From the NCBI GenBank assembly GCA_026120185.1, contig JANUWF010002273.1, positions 1,037,001 to 1,101,000 of the forward strand: 64,000 nucleotides of DNA, given 5' to 3'. The notes under the pieces were generated by a model, which was given only the letters and a program-made list of their open reading frames with translations, did no database searches and was not told where the DNA came from. A program made the translations under genes and the position numbers. How positions within the stretch are numbered: position 1 is the stretch's first letter; every line of letters starts with the position of its first letter. Source of the DNA: Voacanga thouarsii. Its lineage: Eukaryota > Streptophyta > Magnoliopsida > Gentianales > Apocynaceae. Below, piece after piece: positions 1 through 11,295 of the stretch.

Positions 1-1372
1 ACACTTTAGATCATGTGGATATTTTTCTCTATTATTCATGACTTTTTTTAGGATTTCTTTTTAGTTGATTTTTCTTGTCTTTTCTTTTGATTATTTTTCC
101 TTTTCCAGATTTATGTTTTTTGTTTTTGTTTCTTTTGAGTTAGGTACAATTCCCTATTGACTCCTTGTGATGGAGTCACATATGTTGAAGCTACTCCATT
201 ATAGAAGTATTTTGTTTTCTCTACTCTTCCTCTTTATTTATTTTGGTCTATTGGCTTTGCTTTCATTGTTAATTTTTTTGTCATTAAGGACAATGTCCAG
301 TTTAAGTGTGGGAAAGAATTTACCATCGAAGATATTTTCTTTTCCATATATGTTTTGGGGCTGTAATTTTTTGTGAAATTTTTCGAAACTTTTGTGGCTT
401 TCATTGCTTTAGCAGTGTTGTAGTTATCTTTCCTACTTAAATATGAGTTTTGTCATTTATTTGGTGGATTTTCAATAAAATTGGTTTATTAGCTAGGATA
501 TATAAAGACTTGAGAATTTGGGTTAATCTTGTTTATGCATTAGTGTTTGATTGTTAACTCATCTAGTTTAAATGTAAAGAATGTGATGAATGTGGGAAAA
601 GTTATTGGCTAACTCTTGTATTTTCAATTTTGCCTAACTTTAAGTTGTGATAAAGAATGTGAGGAGAAAAAAAATCTTTGAGTGAAAAGATTGTTAAAAA
701 ACACTAATTGTGAGTGGAAAAATGAGAACAATGAGTTGGGAAAAAAATAGTTTCCTCTTTGAAGGTGAAAAAAAAAATACTTTTTGCTTGATTATTGGGG
801 CCAATACGGATAGTGAAGAAGAATCCACTTTCTTAAGGCTATTAATTCTCGAAAACAAAAGAAAGAAAGAAAAAAGTGCTAAAAAAATGATGAGTGATGA
901 CTAAAAAAGGGCTAATACGGTGCGTAAAGAGAAATCCATTCACTTAAGGATATCAATTCCTTAAGTCATTGAAAAAATTAAGAGGGAAAAATTTCGAGTG
1001 CTTTCTTTAAATCATTACTTGAGTTGTGTAATTTTTGGATTTATAATTTTTGAGTTGGTAGGTAGATTGACTTGTATGATTCATGTTATCTACATTTTTA
1101 CTTTAAGGGTGAAATAATTTTCTTAAACTAAAGTATAAACTTGCTTAATTTGACATCAAAAGTTTTGTTTTGTCTTATCAAGTGCTTCAATTTGCAATTA
1201 TTTTAAAAGGATTGAATGAATTGCAAAGTTATATCTAGAGTTTGAAAGGGAAGTTATAAGCCTTTTTATGATCAAAATTTTGGAAAAATAAAAGCTTGAG
1301 CTTTCTTGTTATTTTCTTCTTGACTTAAGTGTTTTGCTTGAGGACAAGCAAAGGTTCAAGTGTGGAAAAATG
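1..1372 (+). mobile_element. A1: 3' internal region of an Athila-type element
   Basis: This is the non-coding tail between the last gene and the 3' LTR of a plus-strand element whose 5' part lies outside the window. It resembles the same interval of element A2 at 34151-35430 read on the other strand: both carry a GGACAATGTCCAGTTTAAGTGTGG-like block far from the LTR (here 289-312) and a GAGGACAAGCAAANGTTCAAGTGTGG-like block against the LTR (here 1340-1366). No coherent reading frame is present; the short open frames are low complexity. Confidence 0.8.
1340..1372 (+). other. Polypurine-tract region of A1
   Basis: A purine-rich run (AAGTGTGGAAAAATG) lies directly against the 3' LTR that starts with TGATAGGGG. 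This is the place and composition expected of the plus-strand primer site of an LTR retrotransposon. Confidence 0.6.
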
Positions 1373-2792
1373 TGATAGGGGCTAAATTCATCACTAATTT
1401 TCTAGTTATTTGAGGCTAATTCAAGATACTTTTGATGTAATAATTAGGCATATTCCTTCCTATTTGATATTTTACTTGTAGAAAGTGTTTTTGGATAATT
1501 TTGTACAAGAATGCAAAGATTTCGAGAAAAAGTGTGGAATTCAAGCAGCCACCTGGCGCCAGGTCAAGCTACTCAACTTGGTGCCAGGTCTGCTCTAGAA
1601 AAGCAGAGCAAAAACAGAACAACTTTGAGAGAAAGCCAGAAGCAACCTAGCGCCAAGCTGGTCGAAGTTGCCAGGCACTGGGTCCAGTCTGTCCAGAGTC
1701 AATGTAACTCTATTTTCACACGAATTTGGGATCTTCCAAAAGATTTTGGTATTTTCTGAATTCTATTCAGATAGATTTGTCAAGCCACGAATTTTAGTGC
1801 CAAGTAGGATTATAAATACAAGAAAAATACAAGAGAAATGTGTAAATCCACGCATCAAAGTTGTCAATCACTCACAAGAAGAAGAGATTCATCATTCAAT
1901 GAGCATTATTAAGGTTTTTAAGGAGAAGAAGAAGGGGTTGTCTATGAGCACTAATCTTTTTCTTTTATCTTTGCTTTCTTTTTTTAGAATAATGATGTAA
2001 TTAATGTTTTCATTGTATTTTGATATTGTTTTTTAGATTCATGATTTCTTGAGTTAATTTAGAATTTTGATCAATTAATTATTTGTCTTGGGATTTGATT
2101 ACTTATTTTTGCTACAAAGTTGATTAATTAATTCTTAATATTAACTTGCTTGAAAATGGGGTTGATACTAACTTCAATTAATTAATTTCATATTTGTTAT
2201 CTCTTAACTTGCTTCAAAAGAAGGTTAATTGTTAAAAACTTGGGTAATCAAAGGTTAGTTGATGATTGCTAAAATATGGATTTATTGACTAATTTCATAC
2301 TTTAAATCACATATAATATAGGGGTTTAAATGAGGATTGATTTCAATACATCTTTTAAGTAAATTCGTTGAGACAGAATATATTCACTAATTTAACTAGA
2401 AGATAGTGATTTCATGGATGGCAAATGAAGTGGATCTATTTTAAATCCTTCATGAGACCAAGATGATAATTAATTGTAATATTTGCTAAGTGATTCATTG
2501 TTATGTTTTCAAAAGTATTTGTTTAAATTGCATATTTTTACATCCTTGAGTTGTATTATTATTTTTTTCTTTTTATCATCTTATCACTTTATTAGGTCGG
2601 TTAAATAATGAATGAAAAGTTATTAGTGTATACTTATTTCCTTAAGGATCGATACTCGTTAATTCCATAGACTATGCTTGCGATGAGTATACTTGCTCGT
2701 ATATATAATTTGGGATTAATATTTTAATTAAAACTTGGCTAGGGATGGATTTAAATTTTAATGATTTTTATACACTCAAAATTTCCACATCA
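1373..2792 (+). repeat. A1 3' LTR (Athila-type family A, about 1.42 kb)
   Basis: It begins TGATAGGGGCTAAA and ends ..CACATCA. The same two ends are found, reversed, in the A2 LTRs (32742-34150 and 39785-41186). A reiterated GGCGCCAGG-type motif sits at 1551-1690, including the palindrome ACCTGGCGCCAGGT. A TATA-like TTATAAATA follows at about 1810-1818. The last ~100 bases hold the ATTAAAACTTGGCTAGGGATGGATTTAAA block seen in all A LTRs. The 5-bp flank on the right is GCTAG (2793-2797); its partner is outside the window. Confidence 0.88.
1810..1818 (+). promoter_or_regulatory. TATA-like box of the A1 LTR
   Basis: TTATAAATA, about 440 bases from the LTR start and just after the reiterated GGCGCCAGG block. 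The A2 LTR has GCTTTTATA (minus-strand TATAAAAGC) at 33707-33715 in the equivalent place. Position and conservation support a core promoter; no transcript start is known. Confidence 0.5.
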
Positions 2793-3816
2793 GCTAGCTT
2801 GCATTATATGAGTGAGTGTTGGATTATCCTAATTATCTATTTTGTTATGAGAAGGATTTAAGCTTAAGGTTATTATACTTAAGGAATTTAGTGCAATTAT
2901 TGGACGCAAGAACATTGTGGCTTAAAAGATGGAGAATTAGAATCATAGTTGGATAATTGAGGTTCAAATACTACCTCTTGCATTAATTTCTCTTTATTTT
3001 TCCTTTTCTCTCTACGTGGCTGGCCAACTCATGACAAGCCGCCATTTCCATATTTGGAAAATAAAATTCCTTGATTTAGGGAGCTATTTATCTATGAGGG
3101 TTGGTTTCTAAATTTATCTCACCTACTAAATAATTTTCTTTCCTTATTTACTCAAGTTCCTATATCCTACATATCTTGTTTTAGCACCTAGCTATTATAT
3201 TTATTTCTTTCCTTTGTGAAACAACACTCTTGGATTGAATAAAGATTCCTTCCCATAATCAACTTATACTAGCTGCCGCTCCTTATTTAAAGAAGGAGAA
3301 TATTCTATCAAAATAAATTATAATCTTTGTGTCTTTTTCTTACCAAAATTCAAACTTGAAATTCCTAAGATTTAGCTAATCTATGGGTGATTTTTCTGCC
3401 ATAGATTCAACCATTCCAGCTGCCACCTTCCTCCTTTAGGACCACCAGTTTTAAGAGCAAATCCAAGAGGTAGGAAGACCTCCAAACTTAGTACCACTAC
3501 TCTAGGCAAGTCCCTTATACAAATAAGAAAGTTGCCTTTAGAAGACTTCTTCAAATTTCAAACATTTTTTCTTTTCCTTCCCTCCTCTCCCCTACACTGC
3601 TTCAAGCATTTTCTATTAGGAATTTCAGCCTCTCTTTCTCCAAGAATACCAAGACCGAAATTCCAGTCCTCACACTAAAAACACACGGCCTTCTTACTTA
3701 CACAAAAAAAAAAAAAACCATATTGTTTCCTCCTTTTAGGCACAAACCAAGAGCATTCGACTTCATCAATTGAACAACTCAAGCACACCTCCCTTTCTTA
3801 TCTTTTTAATACTCCA
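2793..3816 (+). repeat. D3 LTR fragment 1 (5' part of an old, split long LTR)
   Basis: No gene. The segment is related to the first kilobase of LTR D1: around 2905-2975 it has the same layout as 11780-11860, with a TGTGG-A-box-like stretch followed by GAGGTTCAAAT. I read it as the left part of a D-type LTR interrupted by A1 on the left and copia-1 on the right. The rest continues at 26123, 31453, 41820 and 49304. Bases 3812-3816 (CTCCA) are the left target-site duplication of copia-1. Confidence 0.6.
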
Positions 3817-5507
3817 TGTCCGATTTTGTAATATCAAATAATGTGTAGTGAAAATTAAAATAAAATTCACATAATAAGATCACTCGTATATAATTAAACA
3901 GGTCAAGGGAGAGGAGAAAATTTAAGTTACTTGAAGAACATATCTTTTAAAATTCTTCTTCCTGTGAAATCCGGTGGAAATTGTCGAAGCCGTGAACCAC
4001 TAAATTCTAAGTATATGAATTCTTTAACAGTAATCCACACAATGAATTGTACGCAAAGTAGGTGTAATAAAACTAATGCTAGTAGATTAATAATTTTTGC
4101 AACTGTGGGATTAATTTGTTTCGAAGATACAATAATGAAAGAGGGGTTCTGAAATTGTGTATATATTATTCTTAGAGATGGTGCGCGCGCGCGCGCGCAC
4201 ACACACACACACACATCCACCGTCTCAACATCACACTTGAAAACCCTTTTCAAATTTATTGGGCTTTAGATCTCCAAATTTCAATTTGGCCCATAAGGAA
4301 TAATTAATTTCAATTTGAACCCAACAATTGTAACTACTTATAATTTGCCCAAAAATATTATTTCTTCTCACAAATTAACCCATAATATTAATATATAATA
4401 TCTTGAGTATCAATTTATCTATTGTGTGTGACCTATTAGATTTTTTCGGTCTCTTGGTAGCGAAATATGAATTAATTCTAATCACTATAGAATTAATAAT
4501 CATTAATAAATAGAACTAACTTATTAATTCTGATTAAGATTAATTTATTAATTCTTTAACTAATAAATTTGTATTTAGCAGGTCATAAGCAGCATAAAAA
4601 ATGCATCATGATGATCTAAAAGTCCAAAAAGTCAAGTGATTTGACATGAACCTTTCAATAGTAAAATATCAGGGCAATAAACTCTTTTCATCATACTATA
4701 TCTCAATCAGTTTGAAGTATAGAATTAGTGCCAACTCCCTTTAGGATATAATTAATTCTATCCCAAATATATTAGTACTTGTTCTAAAATCTATTACTCA
4801 ACATATGTATCATTTGGAACTATTTCCAACACATAGTTGTCTTAGTCAAGTACTTCTTGAGTAATGATTCCCTACAAGTGGTCGTGAGATATACGTCCCT
4901 ACTATTAGAAGTGATGAATCCTTTATTGATCCTCTCAATTACTTTCATTTACTTTACATTGTACCTAATATCTATCCAATAGGTGATCTTTGATAAGACT
5001 CCAAATATTAGAATCAAAGTACAATGCTCGATAAACAAAGTACCTTGGAGATCTCAAATATAATGATATTTCCACATTTACTATAATGAGATTCTATCAC
5101 TGGCACTAAATAGTTATTTATATGACTATCTTATAGCTAGGTCATCTAGTGTATTTGTTCATGTAACAAGTATCTGCGTGTTAATTTTAAATATCACAAC
5201 ACCCATATATGAGTGAATCACTACTTGATCCAATCAAGAAGTCTAATACGTGCTAGTCTTGGTGCATTAATAATGTCATATCTCATTAATACTATAACTA
5301 GGGATGGTTTAAGCACAAGTACTGCATAGTGTAGCAGGAATCTCACATCATAATCTATGTCACGATTTTCTTAACACTGTACATTGTGCCAGGGACATTA
5401 TCTATCTATTTTACACACATACATATATGGAATAAAGAATGCTTTTATTAAATAAATGTGTAAAATATATTGTACAAATGGATTAATTCTAGGGTATACC
5501 TCTAACA
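3817..5507 (-). repeat. Copia-1 3' LTR
   Basis: Read on the minus strand it starts TGTTAGAGGTATACCC next to a purine-rich AAGTGAGAGAT and runs 1691 bases to CA at 3817. It matches the split 5' LTR at 10921-11398 plus 25038-26117. The U3-side region 4250-4385 is full of GGGCTT/GGCCCA/AACCCA words. A CG/CA microsatellite is at 4181-4216. Confidence 0.9.
4181..4216. repeat. (CG)n(CA)n microsatellite in the copia-1 3' LTR
   Basis: A run of alternating GC turns into alternating AC. The partner LTR has (TG)n at the same place (11255-11294), so the dinucleotide tract has been remodelled differently in the two LTRs since insertion. Confidence 0.95.
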
Positions 5508-6900
5508 ATCTCTCACTTGTACTAGAACCAATCATTCATGTGTCGAATATTAAATGACTGAACATAAACATCATATTTCTTCTGGGGTAATGCTTTGGTA
5601 AGCAGATCAGCTATGTTATGATGAGTGAGAACTCTCTCTACCTTTACATCTTTCGTATCAATGATTTCACGAATCAAGTAATAGTGCCTAAATTGAACCC
5701 ATAGCCTAATTGTGACTTGTAGTCATCCTTTTCGGATTGGAAATTGGCATCACTATACCATTTAACTTGTAAGTCACTATTTCTATATACTAAAAATACC
5801 TTCTTTGTCCTTCTTATGTACGTCTACTCATGTGATCCTTCTGATCTTGTGTTTGAAGACACATAGATTTTAAAAAGCTTACCCTATGGGTCATAGGTAA
5901 GAATTCCCTCTTGGTGATTCATGCTAAACCGCTTTAGTACTTTGTCTATGTATGTAGACTATGAAGGACCAAGCAACCTCTTTGATCTATATACATAGAT
6001 CCTTATTCCCATAATATAAGTTGTTTCTCCAAGGTTTTTCATAGAGAATTTCTTAGATGACCAAATCTTGACGGATTGAAGAGTAGAGATATTATTTCCT
6101 ATTAGCAATATGTCATCTATATATAGTAATAAGAAAACATTTGCAATATGTCATGTTTATGTGAAACCGAATTCTTTAATTGTTTTATCAAAATGGATGT
6201 TCCAACTCCTAAAAGCTTACTTTAGTCCATAAATAGACCTGTACAGCTTACATACTTAAGTGTGATCCTTAGATATCGTTTGATATCCAAAAACTGCTCA
6301 GCAACAGTTGGACAATGGAAACTTCATGTTGTGTCATGTACATTTTCTCAGTTAGATTTCCATTAAGAAAAGCTATTTTCACATCAATTTACCAATTCTC
6401 ATAGTCATAATAAGTGGCAAGTGCTAGAAGTATCCAAATAGATTTTAATATTGCTACGATGAAAAGGTCCCGTCATAGTCAATACCTTGTTGTTGACGAT
6501 ATCCTTTAGCAACTAAATGCTCCTTATACGTAACTACTTTACTATCCATGTCGATTTTCTTTTTGAAAACTCGCCCTATAGATTTTATCCCTTCGGGAGG
6601 ATTAACCAAAATCCAAATTTGGTTGTCATACATGGAATTTATTTTTTATTTCATGACTTCAAACCATTTGTTAGATTCTGAAATTTTCAGAATTTTATCG
6701 TAAATGGTAGGCTCATCTTCTTCTATGAGAAATATGTTAGTGTAGTCATTAATGAGAAATTCATATCTCTCAAATGTTACGTATATCCTACTTGACCTAC
6801 AAAGTTCTTGTGTATTAGAAGGGTCTTCTATTTTGTCAATAGACTACGATCAACTACTTTATCATTATTTATTTGTTCTTCTTGAACTTCACTAAATTCA
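5508..6900 (-). pseudogene. pol: Copia-1 reverse transcriptase and RNase H (broken)
   Basis: Minus-strand translation in shifting frames gives the classic copia RT/RNase H series. KVVTYKEHLVAKGYRQQQGI lies near 6480-6540. The RT catalytic box is intact as LLLYIDDILLIGNN (YIDD at about 6111-6125). The RNase H end IADLLTKALPQ is at 5583-5615. Many stops and at least several frame changes interrupt it. RT copies the element RNA into DNA and RNase H removes the RNA strand. It follows integrase on the minus strand, the gene order that defines Ty1/copia. Family assignment is firm; activity is excluded. Confidence 0.88.
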
Positions 6901-6959
6901 ATTTAACTCCCACTATCTCCCTTAAGTATAAATTCCTTCTCTAAGAAATTGCATGCTTT

Positions 6960-7590
6960 GAAACAAACACTTTACTTTTTGAAGGGGGATAGAAATAATA
7001 TCCATATTATTCATTTGGATGTCCAACAAACAAATACTTATCAGACTTATTTTCTAATTTGTCTAATTTTATCCTCTTCACGTAAGTAGGACATCCCTAA
7101 ATTCTCAAGTGAGCTAATTTTTGTGGGTGCTATTAACTATTTTTTATGGAGTTATATTTAAAGTATAAACAGCAGCTTCAAATGCATATTCGCAAAATGA
7201 TTTTGGTAAATCTACAAAATCCATCATGGTTTGAACCATATCTAATAGAGTTTGATTCCTTCTTTTAAATACACCATTTTTCTTAGGTGTATGTGTTAGA
7301 GTCCATTCAGATAATATCCCATTATCTCTAAGATGACTTTGAAACTTTTGGCTCAAGTATTCACTTCCTCGATCGAATTTTAGAGTTTTAATATTTTTAC
7401 CAAGTTGTTTCTCTACTTCGTTCCTGAATTCTTTGAACTTGTCAAAGGCTTCAGATTTGTATTTCATTAAATACAAATATCCAAATCGAGAATAGTTATC
7501 GATAAAGGCTATGAAGTATTGATAATCCCCTCTTTCTTGCAATGTCATTGGTCCACATACATTACTCTATATTAGTTCCAATAATTGCTT
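6960..7590 (-). pseudogene. pol: Copia-1 integrase core (catalytic Glu lost)
   Basis: The open stretch 7144-7548 (134 residues) holds the DDE integrase core. The first Asp is in FIDNYSRFGYLYL and the second in LKFDRGSEYL. The usual NGVAERRNRT box reads NGVFKRRNQT, so the catalytic Glu is Lys (codon 7264-7266). The enzyme would join element DNA ends to the host chromosome; this copy cannot. It lies between the pre-integrase domain (right) and RT (left). The reading frame breaks at 7144, and a remnant continues to about 6960 with stops. Confidence 0.88.
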
Positions 7591-7976
7591 AACCCTTTCC
7601 CTTTTTCTTTGAAAAAGAGGTCTTAGTCATTTTACCAAGTAAACATAATTTGCATATATCATATGATTCATAATTAAATGACCCAAAGTCACTACACTTG
7701 TGTAACTTAGAAATGAGATTCTCATTTATATAGCCTAAACGACAAAGCCATAAGTAAAATAGGTTCCACATACATTACTATATATTAGTTTTAATAATTG
7801 CTTACCCCTTCCCATTTCTTTGAAAAAAGGTCTTAGTCATTTTACCAAGTAAACATGATTCACATATATCATATGATTCATAATCAAATGACCCTAAGTC
7901 ACTAAGCTTGTGTAACTTAGAAATGTGATTCTCATTTACAAAGCCTAAAAGACAATGCCATAAGTAAGATAGGTTC
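7551..7976 (-). pseudogene. Copia-1 GAG-pre-integrase domain, tandemly duplicated
   Basis: Two adjacent copies of a ~213-base unit (about 7551-7765 and 7766-7976) each encode the pre-integrase zinc-binding segment: LWxxRLGYINENLISKLHKC in the left copy and LWHCLLGFVNENHISKLHKL in the right one, both ending in a CxLCLLGKMTKT or CxSCLLGKMTKT motif. A functional element has one such domain. The two copies differ at a scattering of positions, so the duplication is not recent. The duplicated unit starts within the conserved ggtCCACATACATTACT block. Confidence 0.85.
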
Positions 7977-8099
7977 GAGTTATCTTTCTTTTGTTTCTTT
8001 TTATTTATATTGAGAACTTGATTTTTCATGTCTAGAACATACAAACCATTAATAAAAGTTGTTGTACCATAATGGATATTATTTAATAAAAAAGAATGA

Positions 8100-8370
8100 C
8101 TTTTATTCTCAAAAATTAACCATATCTAAACAAGTAATTGAGAAAAGGTTCTTTAATAAAATTGGAAGATAATAACAATTTCTAAGTTCTAGAATCAATT
8201 CGAAAGGTAAATGTAGATGATAGGTTTCCACAGCAAGCGCAACAACCTTTGCTCTATTTGCAGCACATAGGTCCACATCACATTTCTTTAGCTTTCTATT
8301 GCTCTTTAGTCCCTGAAAAATATTACACAAATGAGACCATATCTAGTATCTAATACCTATGTCTTATTAT
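8100..8370 (-). pseudogene. Copia-1 aspartic protease remnant
   Basis: The open stretch 8109-8330 encodes the C-terminal part of the copia protease-like region (CNIFQGLKSNRKLKK, then ANRAKVVALAVETYHLHLP). Upstream, near 8350-8365, an LDT triplet in another frame fits the catalytic Asp box, which makes a frameshift between the two likely. It would cut Gag-Pol into its parts. It sits between gag (right) and the pre-integrase domain (left), as expected. Confidence 0.72.
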
Positions 8371-8387
8371 TAAAAGAAGTATTGATC

Positions 8388-9219
8388 TCAATCATAAATA
8401 TACCAGGAGTAGAAGTAGAAGTGCTTGCAAGCTTCTCCTTCTTTTCCTTTAGTGACTCCAGGTAGCCCTTGTAGTTGTGACTCCATCTTGCCACAATGAT
8501 GACATGAGTCTTTGGTAGCTATCTCTTTCTTCTTTTGGCTTAGTTGAATTCTTCTTCTTCTTAAAAACATTTTTCCTTTTACAAGTTGAGGAATCAACCA
8601 ACATAACTGCATTATTTTCCTTCTTTATAGTACTTTCTGCAATTTTGAGAAGGTTGATCAATTCAGGTAAAGTAGATTCAATCTTGTTCATCTAGTAGTT
8701 TATCATAAATTGTGTAAAACTAGTTAGCAAAGATTGAAGAGTTAAACCTATAATTAATTCATAATCTATTGTAAACCTAAGTGATCCAAGCTTTTCAATC
8801 AACCTCAATATTTTTAGTTTATGAGTTACTACTGAAGCACATCTCCTATCTTACAACAAAATAACTATTTAGAGATTTCATATCTCTCCATTCGAGCTTT
8901 TTCATCAAACAATTTCGTAAGATGCAAGGTAAAACTATAAGCATCCATATGCTCATGCTATTTTTGTAGCTTAGAGTTCATTAATGCTAATTTGATGCAA
9001 GATGCTATGTTGCTGTGCTCTTTGTGCTTCTTATGGACATTATGCTCATCAACATAAGCATTACCAGTTGGAGTTGGTGGAATAGGAACATTTAGCACGT
9101 AGAGTAACTTTTTGGATTTAAGAACGATTCTCAAATTCTTATACCAGTCCAAGAAATTAGATTCATTCAGCTTGTTTGTTTCAAAAATGCTACATAGGTT
9201 CAAGTATAATGTCATAATG
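8388..9219 (-). pseudogene. gag: Copia-1 gag (broken)
   Basis: The N-terminal capsid segment is open at 8958-9215 and carries LNESNFLDWYKNLRIVLKS and YVLNVPIPPTPTG, typical of plant copia Gag. The middle is full of stops. The C-terminal stretch at 8388-8691 holds a worn zinc knuckle (CHHCGKMESQ, with the His and last Cys missing). Gag would package the element RNA. The probable start is the ATG near 9215, which begins the recognisable homology. Confidence 0.82.
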
Positions 9220-10906
9220 CAAATGACCTAGATGAAAGATAAGAGACATTAGACTATATATATGCACATGAAATGCATTTAATTAAGTATTTAATCAAAC
9301 ACACATTTATTCCACTATTCTACTCAAATTAATAACCCCTACTATTGACTTAGGAAAGCCCATTGAAAACTTTCCTAGTAGACTGGTATCTAAATTCCTT
9401 ATGAATTACCTTGGTTGTGTCCAACAAACCATCCTTAAGTTCAATGGTAGGTAGCCAATACCAATTACATAATATGCAACTACCGGATCAATGGGTAATT
9501 AATGTTTTTTAATCTTAAAGAATTTAGTACTAACCTAACATTGCCCCTAATATTCTTTATGCTTTGGTGTATCCAACCTTGATAAATATATTAGTTAAAT
9601 TCAACCCATTAATCCAAAATTAAATTTCATAACTTGAACATACTCAATATCGAGTAGGCTTAAGTGTGCCCAACAACCTAATCTCAAAAAAGAACTCTCT
9701 TTCTTACTATATTAAAGGAAGGTATTATATTTAATATTATTTGAGGATTTAATTATTTAATTAATGGTCTCATCATTTGATATGTATAATATCAACATAT
9801 TGACAAAATTGTAATAGACTCAATTGCATGACTTGGTTATAAACTTTACTAGATTAATCTTCTTGAGCCACGTAGAAAATTAATTTTGGTTAAACTTATG
9901 TGTTCATGTATGTTTTGAGAAGAAAGTCTTATCAGCCTCTCATTTTGTCCTTGGTCGCCATCTCCATTATCTTGAAAAATAATTTCTATTCCTATCTAAT
10001 CTATGTAATTTAATTACATAATTTTTTTTAATAAAAAAACCCCAACTTACATTCGAGATGAATTAGATGAGAAGAGTAATTACACAAGAATAATAGAGAA
10101 GGCAGGACATGCATGCCCTATTTATTCAAAACCAAATAATGAATATCCATGATATAAGATTAATTAATTAAAATTAATTGGTCTAAGTCCACAACCAAAC
10201 CAACATGCCAAAATCATTCTTAGAACATATTAAGCAAAATAAATACACATGAAATATAAACTTTTAAAATCATTATTTTGGAAAAATAAAATAGTTTGCC
10301 CTAAGATCAAATTTTGGAAACTTTTTTGGGTCCCTTTTGAAGAAGCAAAACACTTGTGGGATAAAAAAAATAAGAAAAGAAAAAAATTCTTAAAAGAAAT
10401 ATAGGAAGCCTACGCAGGGCTTGAGGCTTTTATAAAGCAAAGCCCTGCTCAAGCTTCCTCAAGCCTGCGTGGGGCTCAAAGCTCAAGCCCGCGCAGGGAT
10501 TAAAAAATAGTTTTAATTCTTTTTTCAATGTTTCCTCTTTTATTTTTTTTTTCAGCTTAATACTTGGAAACAATTTCCTTTCAATTCCTAGATTTCCAAA
10601 AACAATTTTCTGTAAATTTTTTTTTTTCAAATCAATTCATGTTACGGAAATAATTTTCTATAAACCACAGCTTCACACAAGGAACTGAAATAATTCCAAT
10701 AGCCTTTGTAATCAAAACCAAAATTCATTAAGAAAATGTTTTTTCTTTACAAAACAAAATTGTTTGTTCATGTGTAACCCACTCAAATCAATTTTCCAAA
10801 AATAAAAATAAATGTGAAACAATTGTCACAGGCTCATACATAATTTTTTAAACAATTTCAAAATGTAGTAACAGACCCATAAAATATGTATGAGATGGCT
10901 CTAATA
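9220..10906 (-). other. Copia-1 5' leader
   Basis: About 1.7 kb between the primer site and gag with no credible reading frame. It contains AT-rich low-complexity sequence and, at 10405-10500, a cluster of GC-rich inverted and direct repeats (separate entry). The open stretch at 10430-10630 runs through those repeats and is not a gene. Confidence 0.7.
10405..10500. repeat. GC-rich CCTGCGCAGGGCTTGAG-type repeat cluster
   Basis: At least four related words (CCTACGCAGGGCTTGAGG, AAAGCCCTGCTCAAGC, CAAGCCTGCGTGGGGCTC, CAAGCCCGCGCAGGGAT) occur in both orientations within 95 bases, in a leader that is otherwise strongly AT-rich. They can pair into hairpins. Confidence 0.8.
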
Positions 10907-10919
10907 CCACTATTAGATT
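10907..10919 (-). other. Copia-1 primer-binding site (initiator-Met tRNA)
   Basis: The plus-strand GGCTCTAATACCA is the complement of TGGTATTAGAGCC, one base from the standard plant iMet primer site TGGTATCAGAGCC. It lies one base from the 5' LTR edge at 10921, which fixes the element's strand. Confidence 0.88.
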
Positions 10920-10920
10920 T

Positions 10921-11252
10921 CAATACTGCAATATCAAATAACGTGCAGTGGAAATTAAAACAAATCTATGTAATAGGATTACTCGTATATAATTAAACAG
11001 GTCAAGGGAGAGGAGAAAATTTCAGTTACCTGAAGAACGTAGCTTTTAAAATTCTTCTCCCGGTGAAATTCCTCCAGAAATTGTCCAAGCTATGAATCCA
11101 CACAAGGAATTGCATTCCAACAAAGTGCAATAAAACCGATGCTAATAGGTTAATTATTTTGCAGCTATGGGATTAATTTGTTCGAAGAAAGAATAATGAA
11201 ACAAGGTTTCCGAAATTATGTATATATTGTTCTTAAAGATGGCACACATAAT

Positions 11253-11295
<43 letters not shown>

